Assembly (NCBI RefSeq): GCF_014127105.1
Contig: NZ_CP059902.1
Span: 1,211,001 to 1,275,000, forward strand
Origin: Devosia sp. MC521
GTDB lineage: Bacteria; Pseudomonadota; Alphaproteobacteria; Rhizobiales; Devosiaceae
DNA length: 64,000 nucleotides
Reading direction: 5' to 3'
Positions 16,663 through 25,456 of this stretch are shown here, piece by piece. Below the pieces are notes generated by a model. That model was not told where the DNA came from. It made no database searches and worked only from the letters and a program-made list of their open reading frames with translations. Within the stretch, counting starts at the first letter, position 1, and each line of letters starts with the position of its first letter. Both the position numbers and the translations under genes were made by a program.

Positions 16663-17562
16663 CTAGGGGTGTGCGAGAGCGCGTAAGGCCGGCCGGAGTT
16701 GACCGGAATGCGTGTTCAGGAGTGTCTCTGCGCTGGCAAGATCTGGCGCACCTGCTGCCAACAGAATGGCTGGTTTGACAGCGAGTTGGGCCCGCTCAAG
16801 TGCCGCTTGCGCTTCTGGAAATGAGACGCCTGTGATCTCGGTAATCATGGTCTGAGCGCGCGTGACCAATTTCGCGTTGTCGGCGACAACATTGACCATG
16901 TAGCCATCATAGATGTGCCCAAGCCGAAGAGCGGCCAGTGTGGAGATCATGTTGAGCGTGATCTTTTGTGCGGTGCCTGCGCCCATGCGGGTTGAGCCCG
17001 CTATAGTTTCCGGCGGCGTGCTGAGAACAATGTTTGCATCACCCAAACTTCCCAGAGGGCTGTCTGAATTGTTGGCGATGGCAATCACCTGCGCGCCATG
17101 CGACTTGGCAACCTGCGCCGCGGCAACGGCATAGGGGGTGCTGCCACTGGCGGAAATTGCGATGACGCAATCAGCATCGGTCAAATGGAGAGCTTCCGCT
17201 TCCGCTGAGCCCGCGGTGGCATCGTCCTCAGGGCCGCCGCGCAGGTGGCGCAGTATATCCGATCCTCCGGCGAACAAGACGATTATGCGTTCTTGGGGGA
17301 AGCCAAATGTGCCCGGCAATTCAAGGGCGTCGGCCAAGGCCATGAGCGCGGAGCTGCCAGCGGCTGCATAAATTAGACGCCCGCCGCTTTGCAGCGTTTT
17401 GGCGACAATGGTGGCTGCTGCGTCGATAGAGGGGATCGTGGCTGACACGCACTGTGCTGCCGCAACCTGACCATCAGCGAACAGTGCTAGAATCTCTGCG
17501 TTTGAACGAAGGTCTAACGCATTGGCGTTTTTGTTCTTTTGCTCGGTACGGGGTTGGGGCAT
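16663..17562 (-). CDS. murQ: MurQ-like N-acetylmuramic acid 6-phosphate etherase (diverged)
   Basis: A 299-residue SIS-domain protein, the size of MurQ, which cleaves the lactyl ether of MurNAc-6-phosphate to GlcNAc-6-phosphate. Family motifs: RTEQ...ALDLRS at the N-terminus, SASGSTPYAVAA (SIS core), ETIAGSTRMGAGTAQK and NMISTLAALRLGHIYDGYMVNV. Candidate acidic residues are kept (ELPGTFG, Glu81; GGPEDD, Glu112). The first loop, normally GAGTSGR, is AAAGSSALM (66-74) here, so substrate or activity may differ. ATG 17562 with GGAG upstream matches the family start. Divergent to gntR and nagA, consistent with wall or amino-sugar recycling feeding NagA. Confidence 0.78.
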   Translation of the reverse strand: MPQPRTEQKNKNANALDLRSNAEILALFADGQVAAAQCVSATIPSIDAAATIVAKTLQSGGRLIYAAAGSSALMALADALELPGTFGFPQERIIVLFAGGSDILRHLRGGPEDDATAGSAEAEALHLTDADCVIAISASGSTPYAVAAAQVAKSHGAQVIAIANNSDSPLGSLGDANIVLSTPPETIAGSTRMGAGTAQKITLNMISTLAALRLGHIYDGYMVNVVADNAKLVTRAQTMITEITGVSFPEAQAALERAQLAVKPAILLAAGAPDLASAETLLNTHSGQLRPALRALAHP

Positions 17563-17570
17563 TGCGGTCT

Positions 17571-17582
17571 CCAAACGTTTGG
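17571..17582. promoter_or_regulatory. Perfect 12-bp palindrome overlapping the murQ leader
   Basis: CCAAACGTTTGG, located nine bases before the murQ start and overlapping the Shine-Dalgarno region; probably an operator for the adjacent GntR regulator or another repressor. No second copy is obvious in the gap. Confidence 0.5.
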
Positions 17583-17688
17583 TCGAGATAAAAGCGCCAG
17601 TCGCGCCGTATCGCAAAAGTCGATGACGAGCTTAGCTGGTATGTGATTGGTATTGATTAGCAGTAAACGCATGGTACAAGATGGTCCC

Positions 17689-18450
17689 ATGAGCACTGCG
17701 CCTGAAGGTCTTTTCGGCAATAGTCCTGTTGTCCTGCCTCGCGGGGGGCCACTCTATCTGCAATTGAAACGCTGGATAGAGGGCGTAATTTTGGCGGGTG
17801 AAGTCCTCCCGGGTCATGCCCTGCCGTCAGAGCGTGATCTGGCGATCCGCGCCAACGTGTCTCGCGTGACGGTGCGCAAGGCGGTGCAGCAACTGGTCGG
17901 AGAAGGCGTTCTCGTACAGCGCCACGGCTCGGGCACATTCGTCGCGCCGCACACTGAACGGGTTGAGCAATCCCTGTCGCAGCTCACCTCGTTTACCGAT
18001 GATATGGCTCGGCGTGGGATGATCGTGCGGTCGGAATGGTTGGAACGGGGCGTGTTCCTGCCGTCGCCTGAAGAAACCATGTCGCTCGGGCTTTCAGCAG
18101 GAGAAAAAGTAGCTCGTATCAATCGCCTCAGGTTACACCAAGATCTGCCGCTGGCTATCGAGCGGGCGAGTGTTTCGGCGGAACTCATTGCCGATCCGAA
18201 CAAGATCGGCGACTCGCTCTACAAATTTCTCGAAACTCGCGATGCGCGCCCGGTGCGTGCAGTGCAGCGCATCCGCGCGGCCAATATCAGCGAGACTGAT
18301 GCGGCGCTCCTGCAAGTGCCGATCGGCTCAGCGGGGCTGCAGATCGAGCGGCTTTCCTATCTAAAAACTGGGCGTGTGGTTGAGTTCACGCGCTCGATCT
18401 ATCGCGGGGATGCCTATGACTTTGTCGCTGAGTTGCGACTGAGCGCATAA
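17689..18450 (+). CDS. GntR-family (UTRA) regulator of amino-sugar genes
   Basis: A 253-residue repressor. Winged helix about 18-85 with LPSERDLAIRANVSRVTVRKAV and GSGTFV; C-terminal UTRA ligand domain ending in VEFTRSIYRGDAYDFVAEL. The architecture matches NagR/DasR-type regulators that sense GlcN-6-P or GlcNAc-6-P, and the position between murQ and nagA agrees. Start is uncertain: ATG 17689 is used here, ATG 17671 is in frame and neither has a clear ribosome site. Confidence 0.85.
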   Translation: MSTAPEGLFGNSPVVLPRGGPLYLQLKRWIEGVILAGEVLPGHALPSERDLAIRANVSRVTVRKAVQQLVGEGVLVQRHGSGTFVAPHTERVEQSLSQLTSFTDDMARRGMIVRSEWLERGVFLPSPEETMSLGLSAGEKVARINRLRLHQDLPLAIERASVSAELIADPNKIGDSLYKFLETRDARPVRAVQRIRAANISETDAALLQVPIGSAGLQIERLSYLKTGRVVEFTRSIYRGDAYDFVAELRLSA

Positions 18451-18509
18451 GCCGCCCCAATCGACTTATTTCCTGACGAGCTGATGGCTCAAACAAGTGA
18501 CGTATAAGA

Positions 18510-19670
18510 ATGAGTGATATCCAAGCCTTCACCTGTGATCGCATTTTTGATGGTCATGCCTGGCACGAGAAGGCCGCATTGCTGGTCGAATTTGGTTATG
18601 TCGCGGGCATTGTCGACCAGGCAGCTGTCCCGTCGAATGCAGAGGTGACTGACTTGGGTGCAGGCATGGTTGTGCCTGGCTTCATCGACCTTCAAGTCAA
18701 TGGCGGGGGTGGCATTCTCTTTAATAACGCGCCAACGCTTGAGTCTATCCGCACGATTTGCGCAGCACACCATCAGTTTGGTACGACCGCGCTCATGCCA
18801 ACGCTGATCACCGATACGGCCCAGGTCAATGAGCAGGCGATTGCTGCTGGTGTTGCAGCGGACGCTGCACGCGTACCCGGTTTTATCGGTCTGCATCTCG
18901 AGGGACCGCATTTGGCCGTAGCGCGTAAAGGGACCCATGATCCTGCGCTCATCCGCCCCATGGATAGCGAAGATGAGGAGCGACTGGTCAACGCAGCGCA
19001 GACATTGCCGAACCTTATTTGCACCGTTGCGGCTGAAACAGTGCCTCCGGCGCAGATCGAACGGCTCGTTGCGGCTGGGGCTGTCGTGAGTATCGGTCAC
19101 TCGGACGCGAGCTTCGACATTGCAAAGCAGGCCTTCTCAGCTGGCGCTTCCATGGCGACGCACTTGTTCAATGCCATGAGCCAAATGGGAAGCCGCGAGC
19201 CTGGTGTTGTAGGGGCTGTCTTGGACAGCGAAGGCGTTACCGCAGGGCTGATCGCCGACGGTATTCATGCCCATCCAGCTTCGATCGGCGTGGCGCTTCG
19301 CTCCAAACGCGGTTCGGGCAAGGTATTTCTTGTTACGGACGCCATGTCGCAAACGGGCACGGATTTGCAGGAAATCATTTTGAATGGTCGCACGATCACC
19401 CGTGCAGACGGCGCATTGCGTCTGGCCAATGGAACTTTAGCTGGTGCCGATCTCGATATGATCGATGCGGTGACCTATGTGATCGATGTCGTTGGTGTGG
19501 ATGCGGAAGAGGTGTTCCGGATGGCCTCGCTCTATGCGGCGCAAGCGCTTGGCATCGATAATGAGCATGGCCATTTGGGCGCTAAGGCCGTCGGCAACTT
19601 CGTTCATTTAGATGACCAGAGAGCTGTCCAGTCGACGTGGATTAATGGAAGTTGCGTCTACGCAGCTTAA
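18510..19670 (+). CDS. nagA: N-acetylglucosamine-6-phosphate deacetylase
   Basis: A 386-residue amidohydrolase that converts GlcNAc-6-P to GlcN-6-P plus acetate in the cytosol. Metal and catalytic motifs are all present: GFIDLQVNGGGG (57-68), HLEGPHL (129-135, metal Glu131), GHSDA (196-200), THLFNAM (217-223), DGIHAHP (250-256) and VTDAM with the catalytic Asp277. It follows the GntR gene by 59 bases. NagB/GlmS-type deaminase and a GlcNAc kinase are not in the window. Confidence 0.95.
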   Translation: MSDIQAFTCDRIFDGHAWHEKAALLVEFGYVAGIVDQAAVPSNAEVTDLGAGMVVPGFIDLQVNGGGGILFNNAPTLESIRTICAAHHQFGTTALMPTLITDTAQVNEQAIAAGVAADAARVPGFIGLHLEGPHLAVARKGTHDPALIRPMDSEDEERLVNAAQTLPNLICTVAAETVPPAQIERLVAAGAVVSIGHSDASFDIAKQAFSAGASMATHLFNAMSQMGSREPGVVGAVLDSEGVTAGLIADGIHAHPASIGVALRSKRGSGKVFLVTDAMSQTGTDLQEIILNGRTITRADGALRLANGTLAGADLDMIDAVTYVIDVVGVDAEEVFRMASLYAAQALGIDNEHGHLGAKAVGNFVHLDDQRAVQSTWINGSCVYAA

Positions 19671-19677
19671 CCAGTTT

Positions 19678-19715
19678 GGGGCGCGTGCAGGATACCTGCC
19701 GCGCCCTCATTGTTT
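19678..19715 (+). terminator. Terminator after nagA
   Basis: GGGGCGCG-T-GCAGG / CCTGC-CGCGCCC hairpin with a short ATA loop and one bulged T, followed by a TTGTTTCT stretch. Confidence 0.65.
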
Positions 19716-20049
19716 CTAAATCCTGGTTTTCTCGCGCCAATAATAGTGGTGCCGTCATCTACTAAAGTGCCGAGTTAAGGTAAAATTAACCGCCGTTAAC
19801 AGTTCGTCACTGAGTGTGTGCTGAATCTGCAACAACCTCTCCGCTACGAACCCCACCTCGCACCAAAACCGCTTCTGAACGATTGCGTACGCCTCCGGGT
19901 TGCGTAGAGTGGGTCTTGCGAATCCATGCATGGGATCGTTTGTCGGTCGCGACGCGACGACAACACACTGCACCACGAATAGTGTGGTCGCGTTACGACA
20001 AACCGCTGGGTAACCGGCACAAAAATATGACTGACTTTGGAGGTCAATA
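19716..20049 (+). promoter_or_regulatory. Porin promoter and leader region
   Basis: About 330 bases with no gene. It must contain the promoter of the highly expressed porin. A strong GGAGG lies eight bases before the ATG at 20050. Small inverted repeats (CCATGCATGG near 19921-19930, GTCGCGACGCGAC near 19946-19958) could be leader structure; I cannot place the -35/-10 with confidence. Confidence 0.45.
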
Positions 20050-21411
20050 ATGAAACTCAAGAGCCTTATCCTCGGTTCCGTTGCTGCTGCTGGTCTCTCG
20101 ACCGCTGGTTACGCTGCTGATCTCGGCGTTCTCACCTCGCTCGACGTTTGCGACTCGCTCGGCATCTCGGGCCTGACCCTTTCGTCCTCGGACAACTGCC
20201 TCCAGATCACCGGCGGCGTATCGTATGAATTCGGTATCGGCCAGTTCCGTAACGAAGGCGTAGTTGCAGAAACTCACGATTCGCGTAAGGTTCCTGTTGC
20301 TCTCAACGGTGAACAGTGGGATAGCCGTACTATCTCCTGGATCAAGGCTGTTGGCACTGCAGCTTCGGACTTCGGTCCAGCTTCGGCAACCATCAAGCTG
20401 AAGAGCGACCAGCGTTTCCGTACCACTGGTACGCCACGCACCACCACCAACACTGAAAAGGAATTCGTCTTCATCGACGAGGCTTTCGTTCAGGTTGGCG
20501 ACACCACCACCATCATGGCTGGTAAGAAGGGTTCGATCGCGAACCTCGGTGACGACGCTCCATTCAACTTCCTTGGCCTCTTCAACTCTGCATCGATCGA
20601 CGGTGCTGGTGTTGGCCTCGACGGTGACTCCGATCTGCTCGGCGGCAACGTAATTCAGGTTGTTTCCGAAGTAGCTGATGGCGTTAAGGTTGGTCTGGGC
20701 TTCGAAGCCCTTGGCAACGATGTGAACGTTGCTGGCAAGCGTCCAGGTACTGTAGTTGGCGTTGTTGAATACGCTGGCGAAGGTATCACTGCGCACCTCA
20801 CTGCAGCTGCATTCGAAGTTCTCAACAGCAACGTTGAATCCTGGATGCTGCATGCTGGCGTTACCAGCCAGTTCGACGCGTTCAAGGTCCGCGCTGCGGT
20901 ATCGTACCTGAACAAGTCGCTCATCGGCGGCGCTAACTACCTCGGCTACAACCACCTGAACGCCCTGATCTCGGCTGAAGGTAAGTTCGACCTGTTCACC
21001 ATCGCAGCTTCGGCTGAAGTTCTGAACGTTTCGAACCGCCCAGCTGGTGATTTCACCGACTACGGCTTCGGCGCATCGGCTGGCTTCGCTGTCACCGAAG
21101 GTGTTTCGATCAACCTCGGCGCTCGTTACTTCCACGCTGGCGTTGAAAACCTCAACACCACCCAGGTATCGGCACAGCTCGTTGCTGCTCTGACTGAAAC
21201 CATCAAGGCAACTGCTGAAATCGGCGGTTACTTCGGTGATAAGATCCAGGCTCAGAAGGCTGCTGGCGTATTCAAGAACGACAACGTTATCTATGGTACC
21301 GTTGGTCTTGCTTGGGCACCAGGTGGCGGCTTCACCTCCTCGCTCGAAGGTACCGTCAACAGCGAAAACGCTTACAAGGTTACCTTCAAGGCTGCGAAGG
21401 AATTCAAGTAA
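20050..21411 (+). CDS. Outer-membrane porin (alphaproteobacterial Porin_2-like family)
   Basis: A 453-residue trimeric-type beta-barrel. A Sec signal peptide is cleaved after GYA-A (about residue 22). The mature N-terminus shows the alphaproteobacterial porin pattern VCDSLG...NCLQITGGVSYEF with two cysteines about 18 residues apart. The rest is alternating hydrophobic strands and Gly/Asn-rich turns. Codon use is extremely restricted (GCT, GGC, CTC, AAC, AAG, TTC), a mark of very high expression, and the start has a strong GGAGG. A same-family gene follows at 22007. Confidence 0.88.
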   Translation: MKLKSLILGSVAAAGLSTAGYAADLGVLTSLDVCDSLGISGLTLSSSDNCLQITGGVSYEFGIGQFRNEGVVAETHDSRKVPVALNGEQWDSRTISWIKAVGTAASDFGPASATIKLKSDQRFRTTGTPRTTTNTEKEFVFIDEAFVQVGDTTTIMAGKKGSIANLGDDAPFNFLGLFNSASIDGAGVGLDGDSDLLGGNVIQVVSEVADGVKVGLGFEALGNDVNVAGKRPGTVVGVVEYAGEGITAHLTAAAFEVLNSNVESWMLHAGVTSQFDAFKVRAAVSYLNKSLIGGANYLGYNHLNALISAEGKFDLFTIAASAEVLNVSNRPAGDFTDYGFGASAGFAVTEGVSINLGARYFHAGVENLNTTQVSAQLVAALTETIKATAEIGGYFGDKIQAQKAAGVFKNDNVIYGTVGLAWAPGGGFTSSLEGTVNSENAYKVTFKAAKEFK

Positions 21412-21435
21412 TCCTTGGATTAGCTTTGAATTGGG

Positions 21436-21468
21436 AAAGGCCCGGCTCACGCCGGGCCTTTTCTTTTT
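21436..21468 (+). terminator. Porin terminator
   Basis: AAGGCCCGGC-TCAC-GCCGGGCCTT perfect 10-bp stem followed by TTCTTTTT, 25 bases after the porin stop codon. Confidence 0.92.
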
Positions 21469-22006
21469 ACGCTGTTCCTAACTGACCGAGCGTGTAACTC
21501 ACAAAGGGCCGGATGCGTGGTTATCGGTCCGTGGAGTTTGCTGGCGGTGGTTAGCGTGTTATCGACATCTGCCACGTTCGTGCCGAAGCTTGCCATAATG
21601 TGGGGCTATATCCCCGATCGATATCCGGGCTTTGACTTGGTGGTCGACTAAGTGATTTGGGCGAGTGAACGCCCTATCCCGTTTAGTTGGGCGACCGGTC
21701 TACGAGCGTCCGCTGGGTAGTTTGAGAATTTCGTTCTGTGTGGGTGAGGGTTTCTGCTCGCATGCGCAACGCCCAAGTGGATCAGTGATCGAACGAATTT
21801 CGACATCACAATTCATTTTTTGGACCAATCGTGCGTCATTCCCGTGGTCTGCAAATCATCGTGACCGCTCAAGAATTGTGAACTGTTTCCAACCTTCTGC
21901 GTTATGGTTTATGACCCGTTAATGCGTGTGGGCTAAGGCTGGCTGAGCTGTAATCACACTGCCCATTGGGCTGCGGCGTTGCTAGACTTCGTCTTGGGGC
22001 AAAACT
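21469..22006. other. Intergenic region between the two porin genes
   Basis: About 540 bases with no supported gene. Short frames here lack family features and ribosome sites. It should contain the promoter of the second porin; TTGTGA near 21876 and TTATGGTTTATG near 21903 are candidate elements but their spacing is poor. Confidence 0.45.
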
Positions 22007-23377
22007 TTGATAAATCAGCGACTTTTCCTTCTTACCTGTGCTCTGGTTGCGCCGACGTCGTTCGTTGCGGCGCAGGAGTTTGGTGTTGTGCAGGCGCAGG
22101 GATTGGGCGTGTTGCAAGAGTTGAACACCTGCGATTACCTCGGCGTGCCCGGCATGACTTTGGCCTCAGATACTCACTGTCTGCAGTTGCGGGGTAGTGT
22201 GTCCTATGAGCTGGAGTTGGGGCAGTTTCGGGATGAAGTTGTTATCGCGCGGACGTCTCACGACACTAAATTGCCCGTCGGGCTTTATGGCGTCGATTGG
22301 AATACCAAGGTCAAGACTTGGCTGAAGTTGGTCGATGTCTCTGAAACGGATTTTGGCCCCTCTCGTGCGGTCATCCAGATTGGCACCGAGGAAGAGCAAA
22401 AGTATTGGGGCAGTGCAGTTGGTTACACTACTGACGGCCCAATGGCGTCGTCGCGCGGCAGCAATGAGCTAAAGATTGACGAGGCTTTTGTTGAGATTGG
22501 TGACGCGACCAAGTTGATGATTGGGAAGAAGGGGTCGGTTGCCATATTTGGCAATGACAGGCCGTTTAACTATCTCGGCTTGTTCAATACCTCTTCGTAT
22601 GAAGGTGGTGGCGTCGGCATTGACAATGACAGCGAGAAGATTGGTGGGCATGTCGTGCATGCAACCTCTCGCTTGAACAATCAGTGGACCATTGCTGGCG
22701 GTATTGAGGCGATTGGGTCTGACACTGGCGGCACTGGGGTGGCTTCTATCGCCTATAATCGCGATGGTCTCTCCGGGCATTTAACTGGCCTGTTATTCGA
22801 CCTCAGCAGTGCGGACCGTTCTTGGATGCTCCATAGCGGTGCGTCCGCATATTTCGATGGTTTTAGCCTCAGATCCGCAGTCGCATACCATGCGAACGCA
22901 AAGCATGACGGCATTGATCGCATTGACGCTATGGCCTCCGCCGAAGGGCGCTTTAGAAGTTTGACCTTCGCCGTGTCGTCCGAACTTATTCATGATGGTC
23001 CGCTGTTCGGGACGAACTTCATAGACTACGGCTTTGGTGCGTCGGTTGGCTTCCCGCTACATAGGTATGTTTCTGGCAATGTCGGTACGCGCGCTTTTAT
23101 CGACGGTCGCACGGGCCTAGTGACGGGGCAGGTTGCTGGGCAGGTGAATGCTGTCATGACGGAAGTTTTCTCGGTCGGCGCTGAGGCTGGTGTCTATTTT
23201 GGCTCGAAGATCGCTGAACAGAAAGCCGCTGGTGCCTTCCATAATGATGTTGTGGGATACGCTGGCGCCCATGTGAACGTGACGCCAGGTGGCGGCGTCA
23301 CTGGCCACTTGAAAAGTGAGTTCAACACCGAGGGCGGATATAAGCTAACAGTCCGCGCCGGGAAGGAATTCAAGTAA
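22007..23377 (+). CDS. Second porin of the same family, less expressed
   Basis: A 456-residue paralogue of the porin at 20050, collinear over the whole length: matching blocks include the CDYLG...HCLQLRGSVSYELELGQFRDE start, IDEAFVEIGDATKLMIGKKGSVA, RPFNYLGLFN, FIDYGFGASVGF, AEQKAAGAFHND and the GYKLTVRAGKEFK end. The start is a TTG at 22007 with GGGG upstream; no ATG occurs before residue 49, and translation from the TTG gives a good signal peptide ending in VAA-QE. Codon use is relaxed compared with the first porin, so it is likely a low-level or conditional copy. Confidence 0.85.
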   Translation: MINQRLFLLTCALVAPTSFVAAQEFGVVQAQGLGVLQELNTCDYLGVPGMTLASDTHCLQLRGSVSYELELGQFRDEVVIARTSHDTKLPVGLYGVDWNTKVKTWLKLVDVSETDFGPSRAVIQIGTEEEQKYWGSAVGYTTDGPMASSRGSNELKIDEAFVEIGDATKLMIGKKGSVAIFGNDRPFNYLGLFNTSSYEGGGVGIDNDSEKIGGHVVHATSRLNNQWTIAGGIEAIGSDTGGTGVASIAYNRDGLSGHLTGLLFDLSSADRSWMLHSGASAYFDGFSLRSAVAYHANAKHDGIDRIDAMASAEGRFRSLTFAVSSELIHDGPLFGTNFIDYGFGASVGFPLHRYVSGNVGTRAFIDGRTGLVTGQVAGQVNAVMTEVFSVGAEAGVYFGSKIAEQKAAGAFHNDVVGYAGAHVNVTPGGGVTGHLKSEFNTEGGYKLTVRAGKEFK

Positions 23378-23480
23378 GCGCTCGATGCTTGAGTGAAGCC
23401 TCGGTGACGAAGTCGTGCTTGGTATGTCCCCTCGGCTTTGGTACGTTCAGGTGTTGCGGCGATAATCTGGAATTAAGTTG

Positions 23481-24332
23481 ATGATCAAGGACATGCTCAA
23501 GCGAGCGGCCCCTGGTGTTGTTTTTGTTTGTATTGCAGGTTTTGTGAGTACGGTTCACGGGCAAGCGGGCACAGCCACCACTCCATCCGGCGCTGTCGAA
23601 ACGGCGACGCCAAGCCCTACCACTCTCGTTTCTGCACCGGGCAGTTTCAGTTTCGTGGCCGTCAAAGTGCCTGGCGGTGCCTTGTCGTTTCGCGGGCAGG
23701 TGCCGTCGGAGGCGACGTTGCGCTATTTGAGCAATCTGTCTGGCGTCGTTGTTGACCGCTTGGCGGTATCGGGCAATGCACCCGACGATTTTGGCGCGAA
23801 GCTTCAGTCTGGCATGCGGTCCCTTATGGAACTTGATCAAGGCCGCTTAGAGTTACGGGATGGTGGCTGGACGTTGACCGGCGAAGTCGGGTCGGATGAC
23901 GTCGCGCGACGCCTGGGGGCGGAGCTGGGTGGCGACAGTGCCGTTAGCTTAACAGTGACAATGTCACGCGACGAGTGTGTGGCGCGCTTGGCGGAGCTTT
24001 CTGCGCACAACGCCATACTTTTTCGGTCAGGTTCGTCGGTGATTGCTGAATCGGCTTCAGCTGAGTTGGACCTCTTTGCCCAAGCTTTGAAGGGATGCGG
24101 ACACGCAGCCGTAGAGGTTGAGGGCCATACTGACAGCGATGGCGACGATCAGAAAAATCTTATCCTATCAGTGATGCGCGCCGAATCCGTTGTTAAGGCA
24201 CTTGTGGGACGCGGCATCGCTGAAGAGCGATTTTACGCGATTGGCTACGGTGAGACTGTACCGGTAGCGGTCAACGATACGCAGGCTGGGAAATCGGCGA
24301 ACCGCCGGATCGTCATTAGGCTGCGCGACTAG
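23481..24332 (+). CDS. OmpA-family protein with an N-terminal BON-like domain
   Basis: A 283-residue exported protein: signal peptide to about residue 27 (VHG-Q), a Thr/Ser/Pro-rich linker to about 55, a BON-like double region (LSFRGQVPSEATLRYL and ELRDGGWTLTGEVGSDDVARRL, 65-150) and a C-terminal OmpA/MotB peptidoglycan-binding domain (about 170-283) with VEGHTDSDGD and NRRIVIRL. It probably tethers outer membrane to peptidoglycan. It follows the second porin by about 100 bases and may be cotranscribed. Two adjacent starts (TTG 23478, ATG 23481) are possible. Confidence 0.85.
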   Translation: MIKDMLKRAAPGVVFVCIAGFVSTVHGQAGTATTPSGAVETATPSPTTLVSAPGSFSFVAVKVPGGALSFRGQVPSEATLRYLSNLSGVVVDRLAVSGNAPDDFGAKLQSGMRSLMELDQGRLELRDGGWTLTGEVGSDDVARRLGAELGGDSAVSLTVTMSRDECVARLAELSAHNAILFRSGSSVIAESASAELDLFAQALKGCGHAAVEVEGHTDSDGDDQKNLILSVMRAESVVKALVGRGIAEERFYAIGYGETVPVAVNDTQAGKSANRRIVIRLRD

Positions 24333-24336
24333 AGAT

Positions 24337-25290
24337 TTAGCGGCGCGTGCGAGTCGACGGCGGCTGGGTAATCTGGCTGATGAAGCTGACAATGGTTTCG
24401 ACCTCTTCAAAGTGTTCAAAAAGGGCAGGGGAGCCTTGCCCCGAAATGGTGAGTGCGGTCGCGTCAGGGCGGCGGCGCACCATTTCCTCGTAGATTTCCC
24501 GACGCAGAAGATCCGTCAGTTGCGTGCGGAAAATCAACAGTGGCGCGCATTGAAGGGTGTCAAAAAGCTGCCATTGAGGCACCAGAATATCGTCAAAATC
24601 AAATTGGTCGAGGCGTTTGATGAGGCGCTCATCGAATAGCGGGAGGGCCCGACCTTTTTTGCCGGTGCTATGCGTGCGCTTGGCGAGACTATCGAGCGCA
24701 ATTTCGCTGAGCTCGGGGTAGTCGCCCCCAAGGATGCGGCGGAAGCCGGAACTCACAGCTTGCCCCTGCCACGAGGCAATATGGGCAATATTGCTACGCA
24801 AACGCACTAAGCCACGCGAATCGGTTACCGGACCGGCGTCGACCAGAACTGTGCCTGCGATCAGGGTTGGATGACGGGCAGCATAGAGCATGGCGATTTG
24901 GCCACCGTGCCCTTGTCCAAAAAATATGGCGCGCCCGATTCCTAAACTGGCCAGAACATCCTCGAGGTCGCGAACGTCATTGAGCGAGTTGTAATCCTCG
25001 ATCTTCGAACGGTCGTCGGCTCGCCCGCGGCCGGGAAAGTCCACTAATATCAATGGCCAATCAGCCAGCTTGGTCTTTTGGAGAATGTCCAGAAAACCGG
25101 AGAAATCCGCCATGTTGCGATGGTAGCCAGCCAGGCAAACTAAAGGTGGCCGTCCGGGTTCGAACTTTCCCCTGATGTGGACTGCTGCGTGGGTCTTTCC
25201 ATCGTGTAATGGGACGCGTGTGACATCCAGCCCAGCGAAGGCTGGGTGATCGGCGGGCGTGGTTCGGTGGCGTCGCAGCAACATGTCCAT
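24337..25290 (-). CDS. Alpha/beta-hydrolase-fold protein lacking catalytic Ser and His
   Basis: A 317-residue alpha/beta-hydrolase. The fold is clear (VCLAGYHRNMADF oxyanion region 51-63, DFPGRGRAD 84-92, nucleophile-elbow region 122-132), but the elbow reads GQGHGG instead of GxSxG, so Gly127 replaces the catalytic serine, and the C-terminal GxGHxP motif reads GQGSPALF, so Ser287 replaces the histidine. The nucleotide reading (GGG at the elbow) is unambiguous. It is intact in frame and not decaying, which suggests a non-hydrolytic role. Convergent with the OmpA-domain gene (four-base gap), divergent from dapA. Confidence 0.82.
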   Translation of the reverse strand: MDMLLRRHRTTPADHPAFAGLDVTRVPLHDGKTHAAVHIRGKFEPGRPPLVCLAGYHRNMADFSGFLDILQKTKLADWPLILVDFPGRGRADDRSKIEDYNSLNDVRDLEDVLASLGIGRAIFFGQGHGGQIAMLYAARHPTLIAGTVLVDAGPVTDSRGLVRLRSNIAHIASWQGQAVSSGFRRILGGDYPELSEIALDSLAKRTHSTGKKGRALPLFDERLIKRLDQFDFDDILVPQWQLFDTLQCAPLLIFRTQLTDLLRREIYEEMVRRRPDATALTISGQGSPALFEHFEEVETIVSFISQITQPPSTRTRR

Positions 25291-25342
25291 GCTTCTTGTT
25301 TATCGATCTGCGGACAGGACCCACAAGCACCATTTGCTTGTC

Positions 25343-25371
25343 TTGTGGCGACGCACCGTTGAAAGTATGGT
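25343..25371 (+). promoter_or_regulatory. Candidate dapA promoter
   Basis: TTGTGG (25343-25348), 17-base spacer, TATGGT (25366-25371), 85 bases before dapA. Judged by eye only. Confidence 0.4.
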
Positions 25372-25456
25372 GCAGCGCATCCTGCGCCGCGCGTGTGCAG
25401 GCAAGATTGGAATCACGCCAGCAAAGGGCTGGCGATAATTAGGGAATATCGGCAAA

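Noticed and set aside
17632..17690. Repeated TGGTAT/ATGGT segments before the amino-sugar gntR as a DasR-type operator
   Set aside because: The repeats are direct and imperfect; no convincing palindrome, so not listed as a feature.
20044..21450. A 468-codon open frame opposite the first porin
   Set aside because: It arises from the extreme codon bias of the porin; no ribosome site, no recognisable motif.
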